DNA of 48,995 bases from Prochloraceae cyanobacterium. GTDB lineage: Bacteria; Cyanobacteriota; Cyanobacteriia; Cyanobacteriales; JASJDA01. The notes under the pieces were generated by a model. That model saw nothing but the letters and a program-made list of their open reading frames with translations, was not told where the DNA came from and ran no database searches. Both the position numbers and the translations under genes were made by a program. Below are positions 9,495 to 18,388 of this stretch, in pieces; positions within the stretch are counted from its first letter, which is position 1; every line of letters begins with the position of its first letter. The DNA is taken from contig JASJDA010000063.1 of the NCBI GenBank assembly GCA_030065755.1, positions 1 to 48,995 on the forward strand. The letters are read 5' to 3'.

Positions 9495-9920
9495 AGAGAG
9501 AGTAGGCGAGGTGGTTGCAGATTCGCGCCAGTTGCAGCGAATTTGAGGAAAGTCCGAGCTCCCTAAAGACCAAACTTGCTGGGTAACGCCCAGTGCGGGC
9601 GACCGTGAGGATAGTGCCACAGAAACATACCGCCGATGGGAAGATTTTGGATAGCCTTGTGCCCTAATTCTTTCACAGGTAAGGGTGCAAAGGTGCGGTA
9701 AGAGCGCACCAGCAGCATCGAGAGGTGCTGGCTCGGTAAACCCCAGTTGGGAGCAAGGTCGGAGGGACTACGGTTGGTCTTTTACCAGTCCCGTTATGGA
9801 GTACCGCTTGAGGTATCTGGTAACAGATATCCCAGATAGATAACCGCCCTCAAAGTAGAAACGATCTTCGGATGGGTTTTTATTAGAGAACAGAACTCGG
9901 CTTACGTTCCGACTCTCTCT
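9495..9920 (+). ncRNA. rnpB: RNase P RNA
   Basis: The catalytic RNA that matures tRNA 5' ends. Diagnostic conserved blocks are GAGGAAAGTCCGAGCTCCC near 9545-9563, the TGCCACAGAAA block near 9615, GGTAAACCCC near 9736, and the 3' end AACAGAACTCGGCTTACG (near 9889-9906). The 5' end AGAGAGTAGG can pair with the 3' end GACTCTCT to form helix P1. The ends given are set by this pairing and could move by a few nt. It sits 26 nt after a methyltransferase and 22 nt before rnc. Confidence 0.95.
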
Positions 9921-9942
9921 ACATTATTTAATACGATCTCAA

Positions 9943-10695
9943 ATGAGCGAAGACCCTCGACGCGAGCGACAACTCCACAAATTAATCAAAAAACTAGGAT
10001 TATCAGAGAAAGACCCAGTGAATTGGGATTTACTCGATTTAGCACTAATTCACCCCACTATTTCTCAAAAAGCAAACTACGAACAGTTGGAATTTGTCGG
10101 GGATGCAGTGGTGCGTTTAGTTGCTTCTCAAATTCTACTAGAAACCTATCCACAAGCTCCAGTAGGAGAGTTTGCCGCTATTCGTTCTATTTTGGTCAGC
10201 GATCGCATCTTAGCTGAAATAGCCGACAGTTACGGTATAGAGCGCTATCTCTTGATTTCTCAAAGTGCAGCAGCCGATCGCGCGGGAAAAGTATCTCGGC
10301 TAGCAGATGCTTTTGAAGCAGTATTAGGCGCGCTCTATCTCAGCACTCAAACCATGTCTTTAATACGTCCCTGGCTGGAATTTCCCTTGAAGGAGAAAGC
10401 TGCTGAAATACGCCGAGATCCGGCTCGCCAAAACTACAAAGATGCTCTTCAAGAATGGACTCAAGGTCAATACAAAATTTTGCCCCAGTATCGAGTTAAA
10501 GAAAACCTCGAAACTAAACTCGATTTCGATCGTTTTGCTGCTTCTGTTTGGGTCGGCGATCGCTGTTTGGGAAAAGGAACGGGTCGTTCTAAAAAAGCAG
10601 CCGAACAAGCAGCAGCTAAAGAGGCTTTTTTCTCTGTTACAAAAGAGGAAGGTTCGCCTCTCGCTCGGAATGGAAAACGGGGAGTTTCAACTTGA
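9943..10695 (+). CDS. rnc: Ribonuclease III
   Basis: A 250-aa double-strand-specific endoribonuclease. The signature helix reads YEQLEFVGDAVVRLV (residues 46-60) with catalytic Glu50 and Asp54. A second acidic cluster is in LADAFEAVLGALY. A double-stranded RNA-binding domain follows (about residues 160-235) and ends with KKAAEQAAAKEAFF. Length fits the family. The start lies 22 nt after rnpB and the stop overlaps the next gene by 4 nt, so an RNA-processing RNA and enzyme are neighbours. Confidence 0.95.
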   Translation: MSEDPRRERQLHKLIKKLGLSEKDPVNWDLLDLALIHPTISQKANYEQLEFVGDAVVRLVASQILLETYPQAPVGEFAAIRSILVSDRILAEIADSYGIERYLLISQSAAADRAGKVSRLADAFEAVLGALYLSTQTMSLIRPWLEFPLKEKAAEIRRDPARQNYKDALQEWTQGQYKILPQYRVKENLETKLDFDRFAASVWVGDRCLGKGTGRSKKAAEQAAAKEAFFSVTKEEGSPLARNGKRGVST

Positions 10696-11738
10696 AAACC
10701 AAAATCGCTGTCCTGGGAGTAGGACGCTGGGGTACCAATCTCTTACGCAATTTTCGACAACATCCCCAAGCTGAAATCGTTGCCTTAGTCGATCGCCATC
10801 CAGAAAGATTAGCTCGCTCTCAACAACAATTCAATCTGGATAAAAATAAAGTTTTCTTGACAAACGAGTGGAAATATGCTAATCAACAAAAAGATATCGA
10901 TGCTGTAGTTGTTGCTACACCTGCTTCTACTCACTATTCTCTGATTGCGGATGCTCTCGAAACAGGTTATCACGTTCTGGCAGAAAAACCTTTAACCTTA
11001 GACCCTTCTGAATGTATCGAACTAACCCGTCTAGCGGAAAAAAAACAAAAACAGTTATTAGTAGATCACACCTACCTATTTAATCCTGCTGTAGAACGAG
11101 GAGAACAAGTAATTAAAGCGGGAAATGTGGGAAAATTACGCTACGGTTACGCCACTCGCACTAATTTAGGGCCAGTACGATATGATGTAGATGCTTTGTG
11201 GGATTTAGCCATTCACGACATCGCTATTTTCAATCGCTGGTTGGGTCAAATACCAATTAAAGTGCAAGCAAGAGGTAGTGTTTGGCTGCAAAACTCAGTA
11301 TCGGACACTCAAAGTTTATCGGACTTAGTTTGGCTAACGCTAATTTATCCCGACGGTTTTCAAGCTTACATTCACTTGTGTTGGCTCAACCCCGACAAAC
11401 AGCGTCGTCTTTGCGTAGTTGGCGATCGAGGGACTTTAATATTTGATGAAATGTCAAAAGAGACCCCATTGAGCCTGCAAAAAGGATATTTCGATCGAGA
11501 AGGACAATTTTTCTTACCTACTGGGGTATCCAGTGAAGCGATCGACATTGAAAAAGAAGAACCCTTAAAAAGAGTGTGCGATCGTTTTCTCTCGGCGATC
11601 GAACTCAATAATAGTTGCTCTATTTCTTCTGGTTGGGTTGCTAGTGAGTTAGTCAACATTCTCAGTTGTTTGAGTCTGTCTCTGCAAGGAGGAGGAAAGA
11701 CAATTGCAGTTCCTCAATTATCTTTTCTTGAAGAATAG
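10692..11738 (+). CDS. Gfo/Idh/MocA-family oxidoreductase
   Basis: A 348-aa NAD(P)-dependent dehydrogenase. The N-terminal Rossmann fold has VLGVGRWGTN (residues 8-17) and the family hallmark EKPL at 98-101. The C-terminal domain includes HDIAIFNRWLG. The substrate is probably a sugar or sugar-nucleotide but cannot be assigned. Start is TTG inside TTGA, overlapping the rnc stop by 4 nt, which indicates translational coupling. Its 3' end overlaps the convergent histidine kinase gene by 25 nt. Confidence 0.85.
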   Translation: MKTKIAVLGVGRWGTNLLRNFRQHPQAEIVALVDRHPERLARSQQQFNLDKNKVFLTNEWKYANQQKDIDAVVVATPASTHYSLIADALETGYHVLAEKPLTLDPSECIELTRLAEKKQKQLLVDHTYLFNPAVERGEQVIKAGNVGKLRYGYATRTNLGPVRYDVDALWDLAIHDIAIFNRWLGQIPIKVQARGSVWLQNSVSDTQSLSDLVWLTLIYPDGFQAYIHLCWLNPDKQRRLCVVGDRGTLIFDEMSKETPLSLQKGYFDREGQFFLPTGVSSEAIDIEKEEPLKRVCDRFLSAIELNNSCSISSGWVASELVNILSCLSLSLQGGGKTIAVPQLSFLEE

Positions 11739-13867
11739 CTAACGCCATTTCCATTGGACTTATAGGAAGCAAGTGTAGAATTTTGATTTTTTTCCACAGA
11801 ATCTAGAGAAATTTTGGCTATAGGCAAGCTAATTTTAACTGTACTACCTTTACCTAATCCTTCGCTGAATAAGGTAATATTACCTCCCATCAATTCCATT
11901 AATTTGCGCGATATCGCTAAACCCAAACCCGTTCCCCCGTACTTGCGAGTAGTGGAACCATCTACTAAAACAAAAGGACGAAAAAGTTTTTTCTGTTGAG
12001 AAGGGTCTATACCTATTCCCGTGTCTCGAACTGTTATTACTACATTTTCTCGATTGAGGTCAGTCAAAGGTGATTTTTGTGGTAAAGATTCTGTCTTATT
12101 TCCATTGTTAGGTTCCTGGGAAAAAGAAGTATTCTTAATCAGAAGTTTATTTAAATCGGAGGGCAATTGTTTTTTTTGTAGAGCATCTAACTTAGATTTT
12201 CTCCTAGCCTCCCTACTCAAAAGATCTTCTTTTTCAATAGTGGTAGCGATACTAATACTCCCAGATTCTGTAAATTTAACGGCATTGCCGATCGCGTTAA
12301 TTAAAACCTGTTTGAGTTTTCTCGGATCTGCATTAACGAAAATATCTTTTTTTTCTTCAGCAATTTTTAACTCTAAACCCTTCTCTTGTATTGTTAATGT
12401 TTGTAAATTGATTACTTCTTGCAATAGCGGCCCTATATTGATTAATTCCAGACCGACAGAGAGTTTCCCCTCTTCAATTCTCGCCATGTCTAAAATATCA
12501 TTTATAATGCCCAACAAATGGTGTGCTGCATTTTCAGCTTGTTCCAACCACTCTAAATTTTCTTCGTCGTCGGGAGAGCAATCTTCTCTAACAAACCTAA
12601 TTCCATTAATAATGACATTTAAGGGATTTCTTAATTCGTGGGACGTGGTTCTGAGAAACTCTGTTTTTAGCTGGTTAGCATTTTGAGCTTCTTTCCAAGA
12701 AGCTACTATTTCATTTCCCCAGGTTTGAAGTCTTTTAACCATGTCATTGAGAGCCATTGACAGTTGTTTGAACTCTCGAATATGGAAATTTTGGGGTATT
12801 TGTGCTGTATCTTGCAAGTTTTGCTTGTTAACCGCGTAATCTCTTAATTTTTCTACTGGTAGTGCTAGTTCCCACGAGATATATAGAGTTGCTAAAACGC
12901 TGGCAGCAATCAGAGCAAAGGTCATAATAAATAGAACTTCTTTAATCTCTCTAAGAGCAGAAAGAGCCCCCTCTAAAGGAGTTACTGCCAAAACAATCCA
13001 TTTTTTGTCTTTTTCGGTTGTAATAGGACTATCTATTGCTGTATAACCAGTTAGTAATTCTCTGCCGCTTTTTGCTGAATAAAACCAGTGAAAAAAATCT
13101 TGCTCTCCTGCAAGTGCGCTTCTCACCAAACTCTGCAATCTGTGGGCATCCCGCATTTCCTTTATGTTTCTTCCGACTTGTTGATATAAAGGATGAGCTA
13201 ATATATTTCCTTCTTGGTCAATTACTACTGGATACCCATCTAAGGAGCCTGGTTCTACTTTTTCTTGTTCTAGCAGAGATGTTTTAACGCACAGAGCGTA
13301 GCGAAGTTTATCTTCATAGTCGTACACGGGGATAGCTAGTAACAGCTCTAGTTGAGTGTTTTTTTGCTCCAAACCTTTTGCTGGCAGCGATCCTACAGCC
13401 TTGCTTTGGGGTGGAATTAGCTTAACAAATATGTCTTGAGGCTTTTTTAACTTTTGTTTTTGCCTTTGCGGCCACTTACTGATGTCTATAGTGCCCAGTA
13501 CTTGTTCTCCACAAGTACTAGCAATCACCTTACCAGTATTTAAATCTGTCAACTGCAAGCAATGTACGTGGGTGGGTAAACTCGTTCCTAGTTGTTCTAA
13601 AAAGTTTTGTTGGTCTTGTTGCCAACCTATTCTTAACACTAATGTATCGCTAGCCGTGACCAAGTTAAATCGCAGTGCTTCGATCGACTGATTAATGCTT
13701 TGTGCTTTTCTAACTGCGCTTTCAGTCAAATTCTGACGAGCAGTTTCTAAAAATGCTGAACGGGCTTTTCTATAAGTGACATATACCCCCATCAGCAAGA
13801 CCGGCACACTTAGTAACAAAAGGCGCGATAGTAAAATTGAACGAAAAGAGGAGCGACCTAACGCCAT
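11714..13867 (-). CDS. Membrane sensor histidine kinase (Cache-like, HAMP, HisKA, HATPase)
   Basis: A 717-aa kinase. TM1 spans about residues 12-30, an extracytoplasmic Cache-like sensor about 35-305, TM2 about 311-330, then HAMP. The HisKA box is TSHELRNPLN with phospho-acceptor His410. The HATPase has an N box (LINAIGNAVKF), G1 (VRDTGIGID), F box (LFRPF) and G2 (GGTGLGLAIS). A linker of about 45 aa rich in Lys and Ser interrupts the HATPase before G1. No receiver domain is fused and no response regulator gene is adjacent, so it is an orphan kinase. The sensed ligand is unknown. Confidence 0.9.
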   Translation of the reverse strand: MALGRSSFRSILLSRLLLLSVPVLLMGVYVTYRKARSAFLETARQNLTESAVRKAQSINQSIEALRFNLVTASDTLVLRIGWQQDQQNFLEQLGTSLPTHVHCLQLTDLNTGKVIASTCGEQVLGTIDISKWPQRQKQKLKKPQDIFVKLIPPQSKAVGSLPAKGLEQKNTQLELLLAIPVYDYEDKLRYALCVKTSLLEQEKVEPGSLDGYPVVIDQEGNILAHPLYQQVGRNIKEMRDAHRLQSLVRSALAGEQDFFHWFYSAKSGRELLTGYTAIDSPITTEKDKKWIVLAVTPLEGALSALREIKEVLFIMTFALIAASVLATLYISWELALPVEKLRDYAVNKQNLQDTAQIPQNFHIREFKQLSMALNDMVKRLQTWGNEIVASWKEAQNANQLKTEFLRTTSHELRNPLNVIINGIRFVREDCSPDDEENLEWLEQAENAAHHLLGIINDILDMARIEEGKLSVGLELINIGPLLQEVINLQTLTIQEKGLELKIAEEKKDIFVNADPRKLKQVLINAIGNAVKFTESGSISIATTIEKEDLLSREARRKSKLDALQKKQLPSDLNKLLIKNTSFSQEPNNGNKTESLPQKSPLTDLNRENVVITVRDTGIGIDPSQQKKLFRPFVLVDGSTTRKYGGTGLGLAISRKLMELMGGNITLFSEGLGKGSTVKISLPIAKISLDSVEKNQNSTLASYKSNGNGVSYSSRKDN

Positions 13868-14150
13868 AGAACAGGGTTTTTTATATAAAGATTATATGAT
13901 TATTTATTATCAACGATCTCAAGCTTCCATCTCTAAAAATATAGGGATTGTTGGGATGCTTTTAAATAATTCTACTGAACTATACATCCGATCGCGTTTA
14001 CCTAAGGTGGTAAAACTAGGATTTTCAGGTTAAACCTCATCCTTCAGCTCTTATGAAATTATAGCGTAAACACAAACGATAAAATAATTGTCTGCGAATC
14101 TAAGCGTAGCGCTATAATTGTCGGCTCGGCAGATTTTCTCCCCCTGCTCT
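13868..14150. other. Intergenic region with a 10-bp inverted repeat
   Basis: This 283-nt gap separates two minus-strand genes. It contains an inverted repeat AATTATAGCG (14057-14066) and CGCTATAATT (14110-14119), with GCGTAGC-type words beside it. Both arms contain TATAAT on one strand, so promoter elements are possible. Nothing else is recognised. Confidence 0.3.
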
Positions 14151-14924
14151 CTATACGCTTATCTTAGTCGTGCGAATTTCCTGAATATTAGCAGCAGATA
14201 TACCGCCAACGATGGTGCGATTAATCATAGGATGATCGTTATGAGTTGGACCAGTGTCGCTATCTGGATGATAAGCAATTACGTCCATCTCGCTATCGTC
14301 AGTAAAAAAGCTATGATGACCGTCGGTAGGAATAATGAAAATATTACCTGGTGTCAAGGGGATAGTAACATCTGAACCCGTACCATCTTCATTGCTAGGT
14401 ACAATACATCTTCCTCTTCCTTTAGCAACAATGCCTACTCGTAAAGAAGGATGAGTATGGCGGGTTTGACCAATACTAGGAGGGAAATGTAAGTAATTTA
14501 AACAGGGGTCTCCTTGAATGACAGGGGGAATTAGCAGTGAATCAGAACAACCATCAATATAGAGTAAACGTCCTTGTTTTTCGATCGGTCCACCAAGGGA
14601 AAATATCCCTTTATAACCAAGTCTTGAAATAATAAAACCGCAGCCCCCACTAATAGAAAAACTATTGGGGACGCTGAAGTACATACCAGTATCTAGATCG
14701 AATGTCTGTTGGCGATCGGAAATGGTAACAGTAATAGAGGCTCGATCGCTATACACAAATCCAAAACTAGTTCCCTCTACATTAACAGTCAGGTTTTTAC
14801 GATCGTAACCCCAAGCATAAACTTGCGTTGGATGTCGATCTTGAGATAGATCGCAGAGCATTCCATCTTTGCCAGGTAATGACACAAAATGTTTACTTTT
14901 AAAAAGAGAATCTTTTTTAATCAT
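14151..14924 (-). CDS. Cupin-domain protein
   Basis: A 257-aa protein. The C-terminal half carries a cupin barrel: motif 1 begins HTHPSLRVGIVAKGRGRCIVP and motif 2 is IPTDGHHSFFTDDSEMDVIAY, giving several histidines able to bind a metal. The N-terminal half (WGYDRKNLTV... and TFDLDTGMYFSVP) may be a second, degenerate cupin. The reaction is unknown. It lies 143 nt downstream of the CocE-type hydrolase on the same strand, so a shared pathway is possible but unproven. Confidence 0.75.
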   Translation of the reverse strand: MIKKDSLFKSKHFVSLPGKDGMLCDLSQDRHPTQVYAWGYDRKNLTVNVEGTSFGFVYSDRASITVTISDRQQTFDLDTGMYFSVPNSFSISGGCGFIISRLGYKGIFSLGGPIEKQGRLLYIDGCSDSLLIPPVIQGDPCLNYLHFPPSIGQTRHTHPSLRVGIVAKGRGRCIVPSNEDGTGSDVTIPLTPGNIFIIPTDGHHSFFTDDSEMDVIAYHPDSDTGPTHNDHPMINRTIVGGISAANIQEIRTTKISV

Positions 14925-15067
14925 GGGATTGAATATATTAATTTTGACTGCTTCAACTCATTAACCTTGGCTGGGAAATTAGCAAAACTATCAGCTAATA
15001 AGGAATCAGAGTAGGGAACTCGACGAAAAAGAAAATCTAATTAGTGATGGTTAGAATTCCCATGCTT

Positions 15068-16732
15068 TCAGCCTGGAGAGAAAGTCAACACAGACAATTG
15101 TACGTGAGATGGAAAATCGCATCGAGAGCCTACAGTTAGGGTAATAATCTTGGCATCTATGGTTTTTGCTCGAGTAGGTATTGTACCCGTTCCTGGATTA
15201 ATTGGATAAGCAGGAAAATAAGCAGCACTCAAACTCAGACGCAAACTATTTCCCCGATCGATCCGCTTACAAGTTGCTTGTAGCCCAATCTTGACGCTCT
15301 TCTTATTGTTTACTTCTTCTGGGGAACAATAAAGGTATCCCTGAGTAAAATTGTATGCCCTACCGTCGGGAAAAACCTCAGATAAGACAGCACACAAATC
15401 GAAACTGGGTGCGTCGCAGCGGCAATAAATTTCTACTGCTACATCTCCTGCTACGTGTAGATTTTCTTCTAGTGGTGCAGAAGTGTATGTTAAAACATCC
15501 GCTCGACAATCGATATTAGAGCGATCTAATGAACCTGCGGGTATGGAAGCGTGACCCCCGAAAGCTGGGACTGGTCGCCAAGGATCGTGAACTAAAACGT
15601 CAGGTGAAGAGATAGTATTTTCATTCCCGTATCCCCCTTCTAATAATATTCCGTCAGAATCTGAAATGCTGGCATTGCCATTACTTTTTAAATAATAGGA
15701 TTTTCGATCGCCTCTGGGGAAAGCATTAAAATATCGCCACCGATTAGATCCCATTTCAAAAAGACAAACGGGTTTTTCCTCTGTAATTCCCGTATCCTTC
15801 CCTTTGAGGAAACGATCGAACCAACGTAATTGTATGCGATCGACTGGACTTGTAGCTTCAGATCCGTAATCTTTTGCTCCTACTTTACGCCCCCACGGTA
15901 AATGGGCCCAAGGGCCAACAATAAGATGTTGGGGTAACTTAGAATTAGCTTCCATATGCTTGTAGAGATTGAGGGTACCGCGAAGATAGGGATCGAACCA
16001 TCCTCCTACGTGCAACACGGGCAAGTCAACGTCCTGCATTAAATATTTGGGAGATAATTTTTCCCAGTATTCGTCAGGGTGTGGACGAGCTAACCAATCG
16101 TGATAAAATGAGTCTGGCCCTAACTCTTTTAAAATCCTAGGATTAGCAGGAATGCGATCGTATAAAGGTAAATTGCGAGCAGCAGCGTATAGTTGTTGAT
16201 AAGAGTTTTCTTCTCCTCGCAAACGGGCTGTTTCTGCTGCTAGTTGAATTGCCCAGCCAAGATTGGCTTGCAAGCAAAAAGCACCCCCCTCATATGCCCA
16301 GTCCTCATATAAATCGTAAGCTATCATTGCCGGACAAATGACTTTCAAGGCGCTTGGTTTGGCAACAGCAGCATATAGCTGAGTCATTCCCTGATAAGAA
16401 AAGCCATACATTCCTACTTTACCCGTACTTCCTGGTAATTGGGATGCCCAGTTAACGCTGTCAAGTCCGTCTTCTATTTCGCGATCGAATAGCTTAAATT
16501 CTCCTTGAGAAGTGCCTCTACCCCGCACGTCTTGAATAACTACAATATAGCCTCTGGCAGCGTACCAACTGGGGTGAGCGTAAACAACAGTAGAGGCGAT
16601 CGCCCTCCCATATGGTTGGCGCATCAACAGTACTGGCAATTCCTGGGAATTATCTGGACGGTAAATATCTGCATCCAGTCGCACCCCGTCGCGAGTCTGC
16701 ATTGATGCTGTTTCTTTTTTAACTTCAAACAT
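15068..16732 (-). CDS. CocE/NonD-family alpha/beta hydrolase (peptidase S15 type)
   Basis: A 554-aa hydrolase with an X-Pro dipeptidyl-peptidase/cocaine-esterase architecture. The nucleophile elbow is GFSYQG (Ser112), with Asp247 in GGWFDPY and His277 in GPWAHLPWG completing the triad. A C-terminal beta-sandwich (from about residue 390) matches the S15 C-terminal domain. The oxyanion region QPYG (about 39-42) is present. There is no signal peptide, so it should be cytoplasmic. Substrates in this family are esters or acylated peptides; the natural one is unknown. The globin-like gene lies 28 nt upstream on the same strand. Confidence 0.9.
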   Translation of the reverse strand: MFEVKKETASMQTRDGVRLDADIYRPDNSQELPVLLMRQPYGRAIASTVVYAHPSWYAARGYIVVIQDVRGRGTSQGEFKLFDREIEDGLDSVNWASQLPGSTGKVGMYGFSYQGMTQLYAAVAKPSALKVICPAMIAYDLYEDWAYEGGAFCLQANLGWAIQLAAETARLRGEENSYQQLYAAARNLPLYDRIPANPRILKELGPDSFYHDWLARPHPDEYWEKLSPKYLMQDVDLPVLHVGGWFDPYLRGTLNLYKHMEANSKLPQHLIVGPWAHLPWGRKVGAKDYGSEATSPVDRIQLRWFDRFLKGKDTGITEEKPVCLFEMGSNRWRYFNAFPRGDRKSYYLKSNGNASISDSDGILLEGGYGNENTISSPDVLVHDPWRPVPAFGGHASIPAGSLDRSNIDCRADVLTYTSAPLEENLHVAGDVAVEIYCRCDAPSFDLCAVLSEVFPDGRAYNFTQGYLYCSPEEVNNKKSVKIGLQATCKRIDRGNSLRLSLSAAYFPAYPINPGTGTIPTRAKTIDAKIITLTVGSRCDFPSHVQLSVLTFSPG

Positions 16733-16760
16733 TATTTTTATCGATCGTTAATGGTAAATT

Positions 16761-17384
16761 TTATTTTTTCACTTTTTGGATTACATCAGAGATTAGTTCC
16801 AGAGTTTTTTCTCGACCCAGTTTTTCCACAGCTTCCTGAAAATAAACATCATGTAGTAGCCTGGCTTCTATGGTTTCAGAGTCACTATTGAGATGGTCTT
16901 CTTGTAAATTTTTTCGAATAATTGCTTCAATTCTCAGCCTATTAATATGGGACTTTACATTATGACTGTGAGAATCCCATAGAGAATATTTATCTTTAGC
17001 TCCTTCTAGAATTGAATCAATTATTATCTTGAATAGAAAGAAAAGCTCCTGTTGAATCTCTGGAGTATATCGCTCTTTTAAATAGGTTTTAAGGGCGTTC
17101 GTGAAAATATCACCTATGATTTGACAATTTTCTACAATTAAGTGAGAATCAATATATTTGCTTCCTAAAGATTTAACAAATAATTTTAAATAGCTCGTAT
17201 TGCTAATGTTTTCACAGAGTATATTCCAGTAATATGTTATTTGTTTTTCTAGTTCTTCTGTAGAATTGAAAAACTTTGTTTTAAGTTTAGGATTGCGAGC
17301 GATACGAGCAGACAATGAGGAAATAAATTCAGTAGAATCTGGTTGAAGAGTAGCAAACATTTGTTCTAAATTTTCCAGTTTCAT
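16761..17384 (-). CDS. Globin-fold protein lacking the proximal histidine
   Basis: A 207-aa helical protein. Residues 5-130 follow the bacterial haemoglobin/flavohaemoglobin pattern: NPKLKTKFF (helices B-C), LEKQITYYWN (helix E), SLGSKYIDSHLIVENCQIIG (about 72-91), then YTPEIQQELFFLFKIIIDSI (helices G-H). In heme-binding relatives the segment reads approximately LG.RH..YGV.PEHY.IVG; here Asn86 occupies the place of the heme-ligating F8 His. The protein may therefore not bind heme, like the globin-fold sensor domain of RsbR. The C-terminal 75 aa are charged and unassigned. The gene is upstream of the CocE-type hydrolase. The fold is inferred from motif spacing. Confidence 0.6.
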   Translation of the reverse strand: MKLENLEQMFATLQPDSTEFISSLSARIARNPKLKTKFFNSTEELEKQITYYWNILCENISNTSYLKLFVKSLGSKYIDSHLIVENCQIIGDIFTNALKTYLKERYTPEIQQELFFLFKIIIDSILEGAKDKYSLWDSHSHNVKSHINRLRIEAIIRKNLQEDHLNSDSETIEARLLHDVYFQEAVEKLGREKTLELISDVIQKVKK

Positions 17385-17710
17385 TTTATATTTTTTTATT
17401 TCTCTGCAAAAAAAATGGGTATTTAGAAAAAATCCAACTTCTTGCCTCAGTTCGATAGACCGAAGTTGAATGACTAAGTTTCCTTTAAAATCCCTATAAA
17501 TACCTCAGTAAACTTACCGATTTTGCAGGATTGTCAATAAGACTTTTAAGTAAAAATACAGTCGCTCGTATCTCCCACCGCTATGCATATCCTTGCGGAA
17601 TCAAGAATTTTCCTAGAAATTTCTTATTTAACCTAATATTTTGTGGCGATATTTAGGTATTTCCAGTGACGGACAAGTCAGGAGTCAGGGGTTTCTTTTA
17701 GAGAATCGAG
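17385..17710. other. Intergenic region without a recognised gene
   Basis: This gap lies upstream of the globin-like gene and contains its presumed promoter region. I see AT-rich sequence and no convincing ORF, tRNA or structured RNA. The terminator of the next minus-strand gene lies at 17711-17754. Confidence 0.4.
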
Positions 17711-17754
17711 ATAAAAGTTTGCGGTAAGAAGACTTTCAGTTTTACTTACCGCAA
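17711..17754 (-). terminator. Rho-independent terminator of the GNRP-repeat gene
   Basis: A 10-bp perfect stem TTGCGGTAAG/CTTACCGCAA (17719-17728 with 17745-17754) lies 12 nt past the stop of the minus-strand gene. On the minus strand it is followed by ACTTTTAT, a modest T run. Confidence 0.65.
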
Positions 17755-17766
17755 CACATAAAATAA

Positions 17767-18204
17767 CTAGTCTAGATATCCCATGAGTACGCCAGGTTCT
17801 TCGTCAATTTCATTAGAAGCAACGGGACGATTTCCCATGACCTTATAAGTTTCGCTGACTACGAGACTGCTAGATGATACTGGGCGATTTCCAGAGATAG
17901 TTAGAGTACTATTAACGTGAATCGTGCTAGCAGCGATCGGACGAGAACCGCCTACAGAAGAATAGCGATCGACTATTTTGAGATGACTTGGCTCAATTGG
18001 TCTATTTCCTGGTAAAATAGCTGGTTTTTGAGCTAGTTGTAAAGCCTTGGAAGTTTTTTGCGCTTCTGGTTTCACAGACAATGCTATTATTTCTTTACCT
18101 TGTTCTGCGTTATCCTGTTGTTGAGCTTGGGCATTATCTACATTTGCTTCTTTATCGCCTTCTTGAACTTGGTTACCATTAATTTCTAAATTTTCGACAC
18201 TCAT
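17767..18204 (-). CDS. GNRP-repeat protein of unknown function
   Basis: A 145-aa protein with a Gln/Glu/Asp/Asn-rich N-terminal part (residues 1-60) and four imperfect repeats of 19-20 residues starting near 66, 86, 105 and 124. Each begins G-[NG]-[SR]RP-[IV] and continues with a small-residue stretch and an alternating hydrophobic strand (for example GNRPVSSSSLVVSETYKVM). The tail is EEPGVLMGYLD. The regular short repeats suggest a small beta-solenoid or stacked hairpins. No signal peptide or membrane segment. I do not recognise a named family. It has its own terminator and faces divergently from uvrB. Confidence 0.75.
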   Translation of the reverse strand: MSVENLEINGNQVQEGDKEANVDNAQAQQQDNAEQGKEIIALSVKPEAQKTSKALQLAQKPAILPGNRPIEPSHLKIVDRYSSVGGSRPIAASTIHVNSTLTISGNRPVSSSSLVVSETYKVMGNRPVASNEIDEEPGVLMGYLD

Positions 18205-18388
18205 TTGCGTTTCTCCTTTAGATTAAAACTTTTTTGACTACTGCTAGACTTCTGTTATGGTTATTTTCTCGATTATCTGTTTTTATTTTCTTTTAAGAAT
18301 CCCCTATACATATAGGGATAATACTATCTTGGCAAATAAATTAAAAAAATAAAACAAATATACATACAAGTATATAATACGTTGAACT

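Noticed and set aside
12021-12686. 221-codon plus-strand frame antisense to the histidine kinase.
   Set aside because: It is the complement of the well-supported HisKA/HATPase coding region and shows no motif of its own.
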